DNA of 64,000 bases from Ureibacillus yapensis (GCF_003515775.1 NZ_QWEI01000002.1:248001-312000); one strand, 5' to 3'; positions 26,285-36,240 are shown, counted from the stretch's first letter. The notes: a model not told the origin generated them from the letters alone. Numbers and translations are program-made.

Positions 26285-27616
26285 TTAAACTTCTACTACC
26301 TTCTTTGTATCTTGTGCTTCGGGAACTTCCAGCGAAACAACAGGTGCGTTTGAGATTCTGCTTTTTAATGTAAATAACAGGATAATTGCTGCAATTTCAA
26401 TTCCCGTTAAGAAGTACATACCGTTTTTCAGGGTGAAAACGCCCAGAAGATAAGGTCCAATAAAACCGCCAAGTGCCGCAAAAGAATTTACTAATGCAAT
26501 CCCTACTGGTGCTGTTGCTTCCGTGAAAAAATGCGTTTTGTAAGCAAAGAAACATCCTGCAAACAAATATAAACCGATTGAAGCGAAAGCCAGGCACGCA
26601 ACCATCCAGCCTGGTGTTGTTATAAAGCTTGCGGCTGCAAAACTAACCAAAGAAATTGCAAAAGAAGCAATAATATGCTCTTTATATTTCCCTGTACGAT
26701 CGGCATTCCACCCTGCAAATAGAATAGAAGGAATCCCGACCAAAGCAGGAATCATGGCCAGCAAACCAATGGACGTGTTTGTTGTTCCAACGGCAGATAA
26801 ATTCTTTAGAATCGTCGGCAACCAAAATGCCAAACCAAACATACAGGTATAGTTCGCAAAGTAGATTAATGCCAATTTCCAAACGTTCAAGTCTTTGATC
26901 ATTTCTCTTTTTGACACTTTATTCACTGCGTTACTTTGTAGGCGTTCTTTTTGCAGTTCGCCTTCGAGCCAATTTTTTTCTTCGGTTGTTAGCCATTTTG
27001 CTTGGCTAGGTTTATTTACTAAGTAAAAAATAACGACGATTCCCAGCACAACCGCAGGAATCCCTTCCAAGATAAACATCCAGCGCCATCCAGCCATGTT
27101 TGCCCAAAACACGTTGTCGATAATCCAGGCCGATGCCGGAGCACCGATTAAACTCCCGATAGGCAATGCCAATAATAGTACCGCCGTAGCCTTGCCGCGT
27201 TCTTTCTTGCGGAACCAATAGGTTAAATAAAGGATGATTCCCGGGAAAAAACCTGCTTCTGCAACACCCAATAAAAAGCGCAAAATATAGAGGTGGCCGG
27301 CATTTTGGGCAAATCCTGTTAAAATCACGATGATTCCCCAACTGATCATTATGCGGGCAATCCATACTCTTGCCCCAACTTTATGCATAACCATGTTGCT
27401 CGGAATTTCAAAAAAGAAATAGCCAATAAAAAAGATTCCCGATAACAATCCAAAAACCTCTGCAGTCAAGGCCAAATCCGCATTCATTTCAAGTGCTGCA
27501 TAGCCCAGATTGACGCGATCCAGATATGCAATCACATATAATAGCAAAACGAAAGGCAAAATTCTGCCCATCGTCTTTTTGATCGTTGACTTTTCAATCG
27601 CATGCATATTGTCCAT
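26285..27616 (-). CDS. MFS transporter, anion:cation symporter (ACS) type
   Basis: A 443-residue, twelve-helix major facilitator. The sequence around helix 1 (VIAYLDRVNLGYAA), the loop after helix 4-5 (GVAEAGFFPGIILYLTYWF) and the long central loop are typical of the ACS family, which takes up organic anions such as tartrate, phthalate, glucarate or 4-hydroxyphenylacetate with protons. It is the last gene of a module encoding acyl-CoA ligase, two dehydrogenases and a hydratase, so it probably imports the acid fed to that ligase. GGGGAG precedes the ATG. A CcpA-site-like palindrome lies just upstream, at the end of the acyl-CoA dehydrogenase gene. Confidence 0.88.
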   Translation of the reverse strand: MDNMHAIEKSTIKKTMGRILPFVLLLYVIAYLDRVNLGYAALEMNADLALTAEVFGLLSGIFFIGYFFFEIPSNMVMHKVGARVWIARIMISWGIIVILTGFAQNAGHLYILRFLLGVAEAGFFPGIILYLTYWFRKKERGKATAVLLLALPIGSLIGAPASAWIIDNVFWANMAGWRWMFILEGIPAVVLGIVVIFYLVNKPSQAKWLTTEEKNWLEGELQKERLQSNAVNKVSKREMIKDLNVWKLALIYFANYTCMFGLAFWLPTILKNLSAVGTTNTSIGLLAMIPALVGIPSILFAGWNADRTGKYKEHIIASFAISLVSFAAASFITTPGWMVACLAFASIGLYLFAGCFFAYKTHFFTEATAPVGIALVNSFAALGGFIGPYLLGVFTLKNGMYFLTGIEIAAIILLFTLKSRISNAPVVSLEVPEAQDTKKVVEV

Positions 27617-27688
27617 TTTATCTCCCCTTTAAACGATCTTGTTTATACCAGGAATCGATCAAGCAAGCTTCTCAACATCGGTAGATTG

Positions 27689-27704
27689 AACTAAGCGCTA
27701 TGAA
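27689..27704 (-). promoter_or_regulatory. Weak cre-like (CcpA) site upstream of the ACS-type MFS gene
   Basis: AACTAAGCGCTATGAA matches the cre consensus WTGNAARCGNWWWCAW at 13 of 16 positions with an intact AGCGCT core. It overlaps the stop codon of the preceding gene. A better site occupies the same relative place in the second module (36263-36278). Confidence 0.3.
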
Positions 27705-29368
27705 TTGATAACGAGCTCCGCAATCTGGCGCTTTAAATCTACTACATTATTTGAATGATCCAAGATTAATTGATTTGCCAATTTTGCGAGTTGCTCTTGG
27801 TTTTTTAAATACACCCCGTAATTCAAAGCATTCAATCCCAGTCGCTGCGCGGTTTCTTGGATATAAATTTTCGCGGCAATCTGGGCTGTTTTATTTTTGT
27901 TCTTGCCTTCCAGCTTTTGTGCCCTTGCCAAAATGCTGTCCATGGCATAAACGGCAATCACCGTATCCGCAATCACGGCAGCCAGCTCCTGTTCTTTATT
28001 CATATCACTTAATCCCATGCTGCGTGCTGTTTCGATATATTCTCTTAATACTTTTCTTGAGAGAGTAAGTTTTTGAACTTCTTCTTCAAACGGACCACTC
28101 GGAAGATTTTCTTCGGTCTCCGCTTCAAATTCTTTCATTACCGTACCGGCAATTAAAATCCGATTAATTTCGTTCGTTCCTTCAAAGATGCGATTGATTC
28201 TGATATCGCGATAAATGGTTTCAATTTCATACTCACGCATGTAGCCATAACCGCCGTGAATTTGAAGAGCTTCATCCACAATATGGCCGACTGCTTCTGT
28301 TGCCATCACTTTATTGATGGAACAATGCAAGGCAAATTTCGCAATCGATTTTGCCAGATTTTCTTTCGATTCTTGGAAGCTTTCCTCAAGCTCCCCGGCC
28401 GTTCGGTATAACACGCTTTCAACCGCTGCCGCTTGGACGGCCATATCAGCGATTTTTTCACGGATCAAATTAAATTGGGTTAATGGCTTGTTGAACTGTT
28501 GGCGTGTATTGCCATATTCAATCGCTAATTGCATTGCCCGCTTGGCGCTTCCCAAAGAACTTAACGCGATTTTGTGCCTTCCAAAATTCAATACATTAAA
28601 TGCAATAATATGGCCGCGTCCAATTTCGCCGATTAGGTTATCCACCGGTACAAGGACATTTTCCAAAATGACCGAGCGGGTGGAGGAACCATCGAGTCCC
28701 ATCTTTTTCTCTTCCGGACCGGTAGACAATCCTTTACTATCTGCATCGACAATGAATGCAGTAAAATGCCGGGAATCTACTTTCGCATAGACAATAAACA
28801 CATCTGCGAAAGCAGAGTTGGTTATCCACTGCTTTTCCCCGTTCAAAATATAAAATTGTCCGCAAGCGGAAAGAGTGGCCGTTGTTTTAATCCCCAAGGC
28901 ATCGGTGCCGGCTGATGGTTCCGTTAAGGCATACGCAGCAATATTTTCGCCAGATAAAAGTTTAGGCAAGTATCGTTCTTTTTGGTCCTTGCTTCCGAAA
29001 TAGGCAATCGGCAGTGCCCCGATACCGGTCTGTCCCCCAAACGTAATACTGAAGGACCGGGCTCTTGCCATTTCTTCTGCAATAATGGCGGCGCTCACCT
29101 TTCCCAGTTCCAGGCCACCATCTTCTTCTGCGATGTCCGCACCGATTAATCCAATACCTCCGGCTTTCGCCATTATTTTTTTTGTATGATCGAATTCCTT
29201 TTCTTCAATGTTTTTAAGAACCGGGATGATTTCCCCTTCGACAAATTTCTGCGTCGTTTTTTGAAGCATGATGTGTTCATCGGAAAACTCTTCAACAGTA
29301 AAAACATCTGCTGGATTACTATTTTTATATAAGAATGAAGTATAGCTTTTTTTAGTGCTGCTATTCAT
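27698..29368 (-). CDS. Acyl-CoA dehydrogenase
   Basis: A 556-residue flavin acyl-CoA dehydrogenase of the longer type with an extra C-terminal helical domain, similar in layout to B. subtilis FadE. FAD- and substrate-binding stretches YALTEPSAGTDA (near residue 145) and GGYGYMREYEIETIYRD, plus IFEGTNEINR near residue 380, are visible. It would insert an alpha,beta double bond into an acyl-CoA. The ATG at 29368 has GGAGGGA upstream; the open frame runs 20 codons further back, into the spacer after the ligase gene, with no ribosome site. Acyl chain specificity cannot be told; the companion genes suggest an imported carboxylic acid activated by the adjacent ligase. Confidence 0.92.
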   Translation of the reverse strand: MNSSTKKSYTSFLYKNSNPADVFTVEEFSDEHIMLQKTTQKFVEGEIIPVLKNIEEKEFDHTKKIMAKAGGIGLIGADIAEEDGGLELGKVSAAIIAEEMARARSFSITFGGQTGIGALPIAYFGSKDQKERYLPKLLSGENIAAYALTEPSAGTDALGIKTTATLSACGQFYILNGEKQWITNSAFADVFIVYAKVDSRHFTAFIVDADSKGLSTGPEEKKMGLDGSSTRSVILENVLVPVDNLIGEIGRGHIIAFNVLNFGRHKIALSSLGSAKRAMQLAIEYGNTRQQFNKPLTQFNLIREKIADMAVQAAAVESVLYRTAGELEESFQESKENLAKSIAKFALHCSINKVMATEAVGHIVDEALQIHGGYGYMREYEIETIYRDIRINRIFEGTNEINRILIAGTVMKEFEAETEENLPSGPFEEEVQKLTLSRKVLREYIETARSMGLSDMNKEQELAAVIADTVIAVYAMDSILARAQKLEGKNKNKTAQIAAKIYIQETAQRLGLNALNYGVYLKNQEQLAKLANQLILDHSNNVVDLKRQIAELVINS

Positions 29369-29442
29369 AAAATCCCTCCTCGCCTTGTCTTCTGATGCAA
29401 GCCCTTTCAAAAACCCCCACAATTGCAAGATTGCTATCGCAA

Positions 29443-31017
29443 TTAACGAAGTGTTGCTTTCAATTGATGGCTGATTAAATTCTTCAGCTCTATTTTCATG
29501 ATTTTCCCGCTGGCAGTCATCGGCAGTTCCTCAACAAAAACGTAGCGATCCGGGACTTTAAAATCAGCCACTCTCTCTGCAATATAAGCTTTCATGGACG
29601 CCTCATCTTCTGAATAGCCGGGTTTTAATTTAATAACGGCGCAGCTGATTTCACCTAGGACGGTATCAGGCAAGCCGACAACCGCCACTTCCAAGACACT
29701 CTGATGTTTATAAAAAACTTCTTCAACCTCGCGAGGATAAATATTATATCCCCCACGGATAATCATGTCTTTGCTGCGGCCAATGACTCGTATGTAACCC
29801 TTTTCGTCTATGGTTACGGAATCACCTGTATAAAACCAGCCTTCCTCGTCGAATGCGGCTTTAGTATTTTCAGGCATTTTATAGTAACCTTTCATAACGC
29901 CTTTTCCCTTTACGGCTATTTCTCCGACTTCTCCAATTGAAACCGGTTGTCTATTTGCATCGACAATTTTCGCTTCAAAATCAGGCACAACTTTTCCCAC
30001 TGTTACGGATTTCAAGTAATCATCATCATCAAAACTTGTGAATGTCACTGTTGACGAAGTTTCCGTCAGACCATAAGAAACCTGGATGTCGCATCCCATT
30101 TCCATACGTATCTTCCTTACGATTTCCTCCGGGCAAGGGGCTGCGGCAATGATTCCGGTTCTTAAAGTGGAGAGGTCATATTTCTTAATTTCCGGATGAT
30201 TCAATTCCAAAATAAACATCGTTGGGACCCCATGATGAACCGTCACTTTTTCGCTTTCTATTAATTTTAATACTTCTATTGCTTTATAGATTTCTATGAA
30301 AACCATTTTGGCTCCTGTGCTCACAGTAGAAAGAATCCCCGGCACCATTCCAAACACATGGAAAGCCGGAACCGGAATCAGGAATACATCCTGGTCATTA
30401 CAGTGCAAAAGATCCGCAGACAGTGCTGCTGAAAAGACTACGTTTTCATGTGTAAGCATCGCCCCTTTTGGTTTGCCCGTAGTGCCGGATGTATATAGAA
30501 TCGCAAAAATATCTTCAGCAGGTTGAATGACGGGTTTTGGAGCAGCATGACTTTCACCTAGTTTCAATAAGTCGGTATAAGAAAAATATCCTGGATGATT
30601 AAAGCGGACTGTATAAATTTCTTCCAGACTGCTGTTTTGATCATTGGCTTTTAAATAATTGGCGAAAGATTCCAAGTAGCGGAATTCTTTCCCTACAAAC
30701 ATGGCTTTTGCACCGGAGTTTTCAAGAATATACAATAATTCATCGTGATGGTACCTTGTGTTGCATGGAACAACAATAATGCCCAATTGACCAAGTGCAA
30801 AATAGATCGAGACAAATTCATACCAGTTGGGAATGGATACGATTACTCTGTCGCCTTTTTCCAGCCCTTTTTGGTATAATGCCGATGCAATTAATTGGGA
30901 CTCTTCCGCCAATTGCTTATAAGTAATCCGATTGATTCCGTCAAAAATCGCTTCTTTCTCCGGATACAGTTGAGACGCTCTCTCCAATAACATAGGCACC
31001 GATGTATGTTCAGCCAT
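29443..31017 (-). CDS. Acyl-CoA synthetase (AMP-dependent ligase)
   Basis: A 524-residue class I adenylate-forming enzyme that makes acyl-CoA from a carboxylic acid, ATP and CoA. The P-loop-like motif YTSGTTGKPKGAML lies near residue 178, GLTETSS near 325, the hinge region GYIRVIGRSKDMIIRGG near 425, and the C-terminal catalytic Lys in MTASGKIMK near 510. AGGAGG precedes the ATG. The sequence is close to medium/long-chain ligases but also to 4-coumarate-type ligases. Its setting among beta-oxidation enzymes, a PucR regulator and an ACS-family importer supports activation of an imported aliphatic or aryl-aliphatic acid. Confidence 0.9.
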   Translation of the reverse strand: MAEHTSVPMLLERASQLYPEKEAIFDGINRITYKQLAEESQLIASALYQKGLEKGDRVIVSIPNWYEFVSIYFALGQLGIIVVPCNTRYHHDELLYILENSGAKAMFVGKEFRYLESFANYLKANDQNSSLEEIYTVRFNHPGYFSYTDLLKLGESHAAPKPVIQPAEDIFAILYTSGTTGKPKGAMLTHENVVFSAALSADLLHCNDQDVFLIPVPAFHVFGMVPGILSTVSTGAKMVFIEIYKAIEVLKLIESEKVTVHHGVPTMFILELNHPEIKKYDLSTLRTGIIAAAPCPEEIVRKIRMEMGCDIQVSYGLTETSSTVTFTSFDDDDYLKSVTVGKVVPDFEAKIVDANRQPVSIGEVGEIAVKGKGVMKGYYKMPENTKAAFDEEGWFYTGDSVTIDEKGYIRVIGRSKDMIIRGGYNIYPREVEEVFYKHQSVLEVAVVGLPDTVLGEISCAVIKLKPGYSEDEASMKAYIAERVADFKVPDRYVFVEELPMTASGKIMKIELKNLISHQLKATLR

Positions 31018-31151
31018 TTCGTTCCCCTCCTTTTAAGACGCTCTCATTTTGCGGCAACCCTGATTCTGTTAAAATTGATCCGAGGATCACCTTTTTATCA
31101 GTCAAGATTTAATTAGATTTACATTTTGGAAATAGCTTTTTCAATCTAGCA

Positions 31152-31931
31152 TTATCTGCCAATAAAAGTCGGTTTTCTCTTTTCGATAAATGCCTGCAAT
31201 CCTTCTTTGCGGTCCTCTGTTGCAAAGGCATTGCCGAAGCAGGAAGTTTCGATCGTAAGCCCTGATTCAAGGTCAACATTGGAGCCGGAATTCACTGCCA
31301 ACTTTACCATCCGCAACGCAACAGGGGGTTTTTGCGCCAACTTTTCGGCCCATTCCTTTGCAGCAGGCAATAGTTCTTCTAAAGCGACCACTTTGTTTAC
31401 GATCTGCAATTGCAGGGCACGTTCTGCAGTAAACATTTCACCAAAGTACAATAACTCTTTTGCAATACCCTGGCCCACGATTTTTTGTAATCGCTGTGTT
31501 CCTCCGCCACCCGGTATAATGCCTAGACCAACCTCCGGAAAGGCAAATTTCGCTTTTTCCGACGCAATTCTGAGATCACACGCTAAAGCAAGTTCCAGTC
31601 CGCCTCCAAGTGCCAACCCATTTATTGCCGCAATGACGGGTTTTGTAAGATTTTCAATTTTGGAAAATGCTTTTCGCGATGTCAGATTCATATCCATAAT
31701 GCCGACCGTATCCAAGTTCACCATCTCATTTATATCCGCACCTGCAACAAATGCTTTTTCACCATTGCCTGTCAGGATGATTGCGTGTACTTCATCCGAT
31801 TGTTCAAGCTCGGACATAATTTGCGAAAGCTCCTGGAATACAGCTGTATTAAGCGGGTTTACAGGTGGTCGGTTAATCATGACTGTAGCTATTTTATTCT
31901 CTATTTCACAAAGCAAAAATTCATAATTCAT
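31152..31931 (-). CDS. Enoyl-CoA hydratase/isomerase family protein
   Basis: A 259-residue crotonase-fold enzyme adding water to enoyl-CoA. Oxyanion-hole and catalytic segments are present: AFVAGADINEM (near residue 62), ALGGGLELALACDLRIAS (near 98) and PEVGLGIIPGGGGTQRL (near 130, with the catalytic Glu). GGAGGGA lies upstream of the ATG at 31931; a longer in-frame start 12 codons back overlaps the end of the hbd gene. It probably acts between the acyl-CoA dehydrogenase and the 3-hydroxyacyl-CoA dehydrogenase encoded alongside. Confidence 0.92.
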   Translation of the reverse strand: MNYEFLLCEIENKIATVMINRPPVNPLNTAVFQELSQIMSELEQSDEVHAIILTGNGEKAFVAGADINEMVNLDTVGIMDMNLTSRKAFSKIENLTKPVIAAINGLALGGGLELALACDLRIASEKAKFAFPEVGLGIIPGGGGTQRLQKIVGQGIAKELLYFGEMFTAERALQLQIVNKVVALEELLPAAKEWAEKLAQKPPVALRMVKLAVNSGSNVDLESGLTIETSCFGNAFATEDRKEGLQAFIEKRKPTFIGR

Positions 31932-31950
31932 CGTGAATCCCTCCACACTC

Positions 31951-32808
31951 TTATTTGTTGTAGTCATAAAAACCAGCTCCTGTCTTTTTGCCTAATCTTC
32001 CTGCTCTCACTAATTGTTTCAGCAATAATGGAGGGGCGAATCGATCATCAGCGAACTCATTTTTGAAATATTCCATCACATGATAGCCAATATCTACACC
32101 AGCGTAATCTTGTAAAGTAAAAGGTCCCATTGGATAATTCAATCCCAACGTAACGGCTTTATCAATATCTTCCGCTGAAGCTACCCCTTCTTCCAGCAGT
32201 TTAATCGCTTCGATAAATTGCGGAATCATGATGCGGTTAACGATAAATCCTGGAACATCCTTATTGACCACAACTGCTTCCTTGTTCAATTGTTGGGAAA
32301 ATGCTTTTAGATCATTTACCGTCTCGTCACTCGTTTTAAAGCCTCGAACAATCTCGACCAATTTCATGATTTGCGCAGGATTGAAAAAGTGCAGTCCTGC
32401 AACCCGCTCTGGACGATTTGTTGCTTCCCCAAGTACGGTGATGGACATGGACGAAGTATTCGTTGCAATAATGACATCAGCCGGCAAAATCGCATCTAGT
32501 TTAGCGAATACATCTTTTTTCACTTCAAGATTTTCGATGACAGCTTCTACAACCACATCTACTTCTTTTAAATCTTCCAAATTCGTTGTAACTTTGATTC
32601 TTTCCAATACTTCCGCTTTCTGTCTTTCATCTATTTTTCCTTTTTCCACACTTTTCTGCATGAACTTCTCGATTCTAGCCATCCCTTGATCCAAATACTT
32701 GTTTTCAATATCGTGGATAATCACTTGAAAGCCTGAACTTGCCGCTAAATTGGCAATGCCGCTTCCCATTGCGCCTGCCCCTACTACCCCTACCGTTTTA
32801 ATAGTCAT
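31951..32808 (-). CDS. 3-hydroxybutyryl-CoA / 3-hydroxyacyl-CoA dehydrogenase
   Basis: A 285-residue NAD-dependent dehydrogenase oxidising 3-hydroxyacyl-CoA. Rossmann motif GVVGAGAMGSGIANLAA at the N-terminus; the catalytic His region GLHFFNPAQIMKLVEIVRG near residue 135; DVPGFIVNRIMIPQFIEA near residue 180. Length and sequence are of the short Hbd/MmgB type. It is the first gene of the module, with GGAGG upstream. The fourth enzyme of a beta-oxidation cycle, the thiolase, is absent from the module. Confidence 0.93.
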   Translation of the reverse strand: MTIKTVGVVGAGAMGSGIANLAASSGFQVIIHDIENKYLDQGMARIEKFMQKSVEKGKIDERQKAEVLERIKVTTNLEDLKEVDVVVEAVIENLEVKKDVFAKLDAILPADVIIATNTSSMSITVLGEATNRPERVAGLHFFNPAQIMKLVEIVRGFKTSDETVNDLKAFSQQLNKEAVVVNKDVPGFIVNRIMIPQFIEAIKLLEEGVASAEDIDKAVTLGLNYPMGPFTLQDYAGVDIGYHVMEYFKNEFADDRFAPPLLLKQLVRAGRLGKKTGAGFYDYNK

Positions 32809-32962
32809 ACCGTTTCCTCCTCGATCTATATTTTAAATATTCTGTAATTTAAATATAGAGGATTGGAATGTCTTTTTTGTACCTACACCATGCAGGAAAC
32901 TGTTGAAGCTTTTTCATCATATTTGCGGAAAGCAGAATTGGAGACACTCTTTTCAAACAATC

Positions 32963-32990
32963 AAAAAAAGCACGACCTTGTCATGCTTCT
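32963..32990 (-). terminator. Terminator of the first PucR-type regulator gene
   Basis: AGCACGAC/GTCATGCT inverted repeat (one G-T pair) about 20 bases past the regulator stop. The minus-strand reading ends in TGCTTTTTTT. Confidence 0.85.
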
Positions 32991-33006
32991 TTCGTCTGTT
33001 TGATTT

Positions 33007-34758
33007 TTAATCTAGCTGATCATAAAATAAATCTATTAATTTAATGGCCATCATTAAGTTAAAACGGTGCTCCGAAAATTTCAAATCAACCTTTAGCAAG
33101 TTTTCAATTTTCTCCAGACGGTACAGCAATGTGCTGCGATGGATAAATAATTCTTCCGATGCTTCTTTAATATTTCCATTTTGTTCAAGGTAGACTTGCA
33201 GAGTATGAAACAAATCCATATTTTTCCCTTCATACTGAAGCAAAGGTTCAAGTTGTTGATTGATAAACAGCTTGACCATTTGCCCATCCTGAATATGCTG
33301 GAGCAATGTATAGGCGCCCAGTTCATCAAATAGGGCAAAGCCAATCCTTTTGTAGCGGCCTTTCACAACATTCAACGTTTTAATTGCCTGCATATAAGAA
33401 GTATAATAATCCGAAATCGATGAAGTGTGACCCCCGATTGCCAAAAACGCTTCGCAGCCATTCTTCTTAATCGCAACCCATTTTTTTAGTTGATCATAAA
33501 ACTTGGACCAATAAACTTTCTGATTTTCTTCTACTGTAGGAGAAATAAGCACCATATCACCTTCTTTATTGGCCACTAAAACATCCGGAAAATGAGTGAC
33601 AATGTTTGTCTTTAAATGATCCCACAACAGCGATTTGTTTGCTTCTTGTTCCACCAGATTGAGCGTTGAATCTTCGGGAAATTGCAAAGATATGATGGCC
33701 ACAGCATGTGAACGTTCAATATCCCAATTAAATAAATTCGCATATTGAAAAATATCCTCGTTGTCACTTATTTTCTCCACTAACAGTTTATGAATGAAAC
33801 TATCCTTGACTTGTTCTTTTGTGTCCAGGACAAGTTTTTGTTTCATAAATTGAATGGAATAAATATTTCTTGCAACATCAATGCTTAAGCGATAATAATC
33901 GTCCACTTTCACATCGGTGCGATCAATGACCAAATATCCCAGCAAATCGCCTCCGCCATTTATCGGAAAGACAGCTAATTTTATTTCATTGGCATGGTAC
34001 TGTTCACTCCATAAACGGCCATAGTTTTTATGCAATATTTTATACGTTGCCAGTTCTACCAGCGTATCCAAAAGAGCGGGTTCCTCAGCAGTAAGCTTAG
34101 AGGAAATGGGTCTCATGAAGCGATCCAGCAGAATAACGGATTTTGATAATAATGTACTCAGTGTTTCCGTAATGCCTTCAATTGAATTTCCTTCAACTGT
34201 TTCCTTGACCAAGGCTTGTTGATAATTTAACAATAAATGAAGCCTGTCTTTATGCTGTTTTTCTTTTTGATATAACATGGCAATCGCAACATCTTTTCCA
34301 AATTCATCAAAAATCAATTCCATTTCTGAATATAGCTTTACTTTTTGAAAATATCCGATTATACAAAAACCGAAGAGATTGATTTCGTTCTTAAGAGGAA
34401 AGGTAAACCATGTTGGCACTTCCAGCTCTAAGAGCATCTTTGTAAAGTGGCAATCAAAATGTTGGTCGACCTGTTCATAGGTCTTGCTGTTTAGCAAAAA
34501 GCCCGGCTCACAACATTCTATCGGCAAAGGAAAAGAATCTTCTGGCAGAATGGAAATTCCGCTCCAAGATTTTAAAATCAACTGTTCTTCCGATTTCATG
34601 ATGATTCCGACAAAATCAGCCGAAAGCTTTTCCCTAAACGAATCGGATAAATATTGCAATGTTTCTTCTTCGGAATGAAAATTCACTAACTGACGGGAAG
34701 TATTGCGAAGTTGCATTTCCAGTGTTTTTACTATTTTTTCGGATTTTTGCGTTTCCAT
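33007..34758 (-). CDS. PucR/CdaR-type transcriptional regulator, module 1
   Basis: A 583-residue regulator. The N-terminal half resembles GAF-type sensor domains (LSADFVGIIMKSEEQLILKS, then a repeat of sensor-like folds). The middle is the CdaR GGDEF-like region. The C-terminus is the PucR helix-turn-helix (GNIKEASEELFIHRSTLLYR followed by LEKIENLL). Such proteins usually activate adjacent catabolic operons when an effector binds the sensor domain. It is upstream of and in the same orientation as the hbd-to-MFS genes but has its own terminator. It is a full-length paralogue of the regulator at 40.0-41.8 kb. Effector unknown. Confidence 0.85.
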   Translation of the reverse strand: METQKSEKIVKTLEMQLRNTSRQLVNFHSEEETLQYLSDSFREKLSADFVGIIMKSEEQLILKSWSGISILPEDSFPLPIECCEPGFLLNSKTYEQVDQHFDCHFTKMLLELEVPTWFTFPLKNEINLFGFCIIGYFQKVKLYSEMELIFDEFGKDVAIAMLYQKEKQHKDRLHLLLNYQQALVKETVEGNSIEGITETLSTLLSKSVILLDRFMRPISSKLTAEEPALLDTLVELATYKILHKNYGRLWSEQYHANEIKLAVFPINGGGDLLGYLVIDRTDVKVDDYYRLSIDVARNIYSIQFMKQKLVLDTKEQVKDSFIHKLLVEKISDNEDIFQYANLFNWDIERSHAVAIISLQFPEDSTLNLVEQEANKSLLWDHLKTNIVTHFPDVLVANKEGDMVLISPTVEENQKVYWSKFYDQLKKWVAIKKNGCEAFLAIGGHTSSISDYYTSYMQAIKTLNVVKGRYKRIGFALFDELGAYTLLQHIQDGQMVKLFINQQLEPLLQYEGKNMDLFHTLQVYLEQNGNIKEASEELFIHRSTLLYRLEKIENLLKVDLKFSEHRFNLMMAIKLIDLFYDQLD

Positions 34759-34914
34759 AGCCTACACCCCTTTTGGAGTCTAATTTACATAATATTTTTA
34801 TTAGAAATATTTCCCTCATATACATATTTTTCCCCTCACTTATACTTTCTTTTACTTTATGGAATAAATCAATATTTTCTAAACTAATTTACGAAGAAAC
34901 CTATTTGTAAAATA

Positions 34915-34955
34915 AAAAAATGCAATTTCTTAATAAACCGGAAATTGCATTTTTT
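34915..34955 (-). terminator. Terminator of the ring-cleavage module
   Basis: Perfect inverted repeat AAAAATGCAATTTC/GAAATTGCATTTTT with an 11-nt loop, 17 bases past the MFS stop. A- and T-runs flank it, so it could work in both directions. Confidence 0.85.
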
Positions 34956-34971
34956 ACCTTTATTAATCTAG

Positions 34972-36240
34972 TTAGACTTCTGGATTCATATCTACACCTA
35001 CAGATGCTGGATTTTGTTTACGTCTTGCAAGTATCATGGGCGCCGTTTCCTTGATGCCAAAGGATAATAAAAAAGCTAACGTACACGCTGCCGCTACTAC
35101 CCATAATGGCGCATAAAAGCTATACAAATCAGCTAGAATTCCAGCGCTTAACGGACCAAGCGTACCACCGATCAGCTCTCCCAAAAAGATTGTGACGCCA
35201 ATAGCTGTTGTCACCAATCCCTTGGGAACCGATTCTGCCGGAATGACTGCCACCGACAATGTTTGATAACCCATTCCAGCTGAAAAGATAAAGGTAGCAA
35301 TAAGCAATAAAATAAAATGCTCATGTAGATACATTAAGGAAACCGGAATCAAAATACTGATAAAGGTAAAGATCGTTAAGCTAGGTTTCCTGCCAATTTT
35401 ATCAGATATCAATGGCGCCACTAAGTTCCATATAAACATTCCCAGCCCCAGAACCAATAAATACATCGACGCTTGTGATTCTGTATAACTACCAACGTTG
35501 ATTAAAAATAATGCAGAGAAAGCGGTCATTGTCGTATAGAAGATCATAAAAAACAGCGAAATCCCTATATTAATTCGGATGTTACGCACTGTCAGTACAC
35601 TTAAATAATCTTTTTTCGAAGGACGAGCGGCAATTTGTTCTGTCAAGACGCCATCTACTTCTTCCCTCATCACAGGTTCGCGCATATAGCGCATTAATAC
35701 TAAACCAATTAAAACGCCTGGTATAGCCAATATAAAGAATGCATAACGCCAATCCAGACTATTTGCAATCGCTACTACGGCAACTGGAACAAGGGCACCG
35801 CCAAATAATGGGGCTGCACTTTGTACAATTCCCATATTGAAACCCCTCCTCTTTGGCTGGGATTCCGCCATCACGGCAGCATTCACAAGCGGCACTACCG
35901 GTCCTTCTGTAATTCCCATAATAATTCGAATTACCAATAGTGATATAAATCCGCCGATTAAACCCGATAACAAAGTTGCGACCGAGAAAGCGAAAATGAA
36001 TATGATCAGCATATGTTTCTTACGGCCGATAAAGTCTGCGATTGAAGCAAAGACGATATTCGATATTGCAAAGGCCACGGCCAATACAGCTGCAATTAGC
36101 CCTAATTGCGTATTGTTCAATCCTAGTTCAGGTGCAATAAAGGGAAATAAATAGACGACGGCAAGACGGTCCATAAACAAAACACCAAACAGCAGGAACA
36201 TAACAGTGACAATAAACTTTTCATATTTTGCATTGTCCAT
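34972..36240 (-). CDS. MFS transporter of the ring-cleavage module
   Basis: A roughly 422-residue, twelve-helix major facilitator. MFS motif A-like segments are visible (ASIADFIGRKKHMLI after helix 2 and SDKIGRKPSLT in the second half). MDRLAVVYLFPFIAPELGL in helix 1 is typical of organic-acid importers. It ends an operon with a flavin monooxygenase, an extradiol-type dioxygenase and an FAH-family hydrolase, so aromatic acid uptake is the likely job. The ATG at 36240 has GGAGA nine bases upstream; a TTG six codons earlier is an alternative. A cre-like palindrome lies about 25-40 bases upstream. Confidence 0.85.
   Translation of the reverse strand: MDNAKYEKFIVTVMFLLFGVLFMDRLAVVYLFPFIAPELGLNNTQLGLIAAVLAVAFAISNIVFASIADFIGRKKHMLIIFIFAFSVATLLSGLIGGFISLLVIRIIMGITEGPVVPLVNAAVMAESQPKRRGFNMGIVQSAAPLFGGALVPVAVVAIANSLDWRYAFFILAIPGVLIGLVLMRYMREPVMREEVDGVLTEQIAARPSKKDYLSVLTVRNIRINIGISLFFMIFYTTMTAFSALFLINVGSYTESQASMYLLVLGLGMFIWNLVAPLISDKIGRKPSLTIFTFISILIPVSLMYLHEHFILLLIATFIFSAGMGYQTLSVAVIPAESVPKGLVTTAIGVTIFLGELIGGTLGPLSAGILADLYSFYAPLWVVAAACTLAFLLSFGIKETAPMILARRKQNPASVGVDMNPEV

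Noticed and set aside
31207-31926. 239-codon plus-strand frame across the enoyl-CoA hydratase gene
   Set aside because: Antisense shadow of a clear crotonase gene. No ribosome site, and composition is typical of a reversed coding strand.
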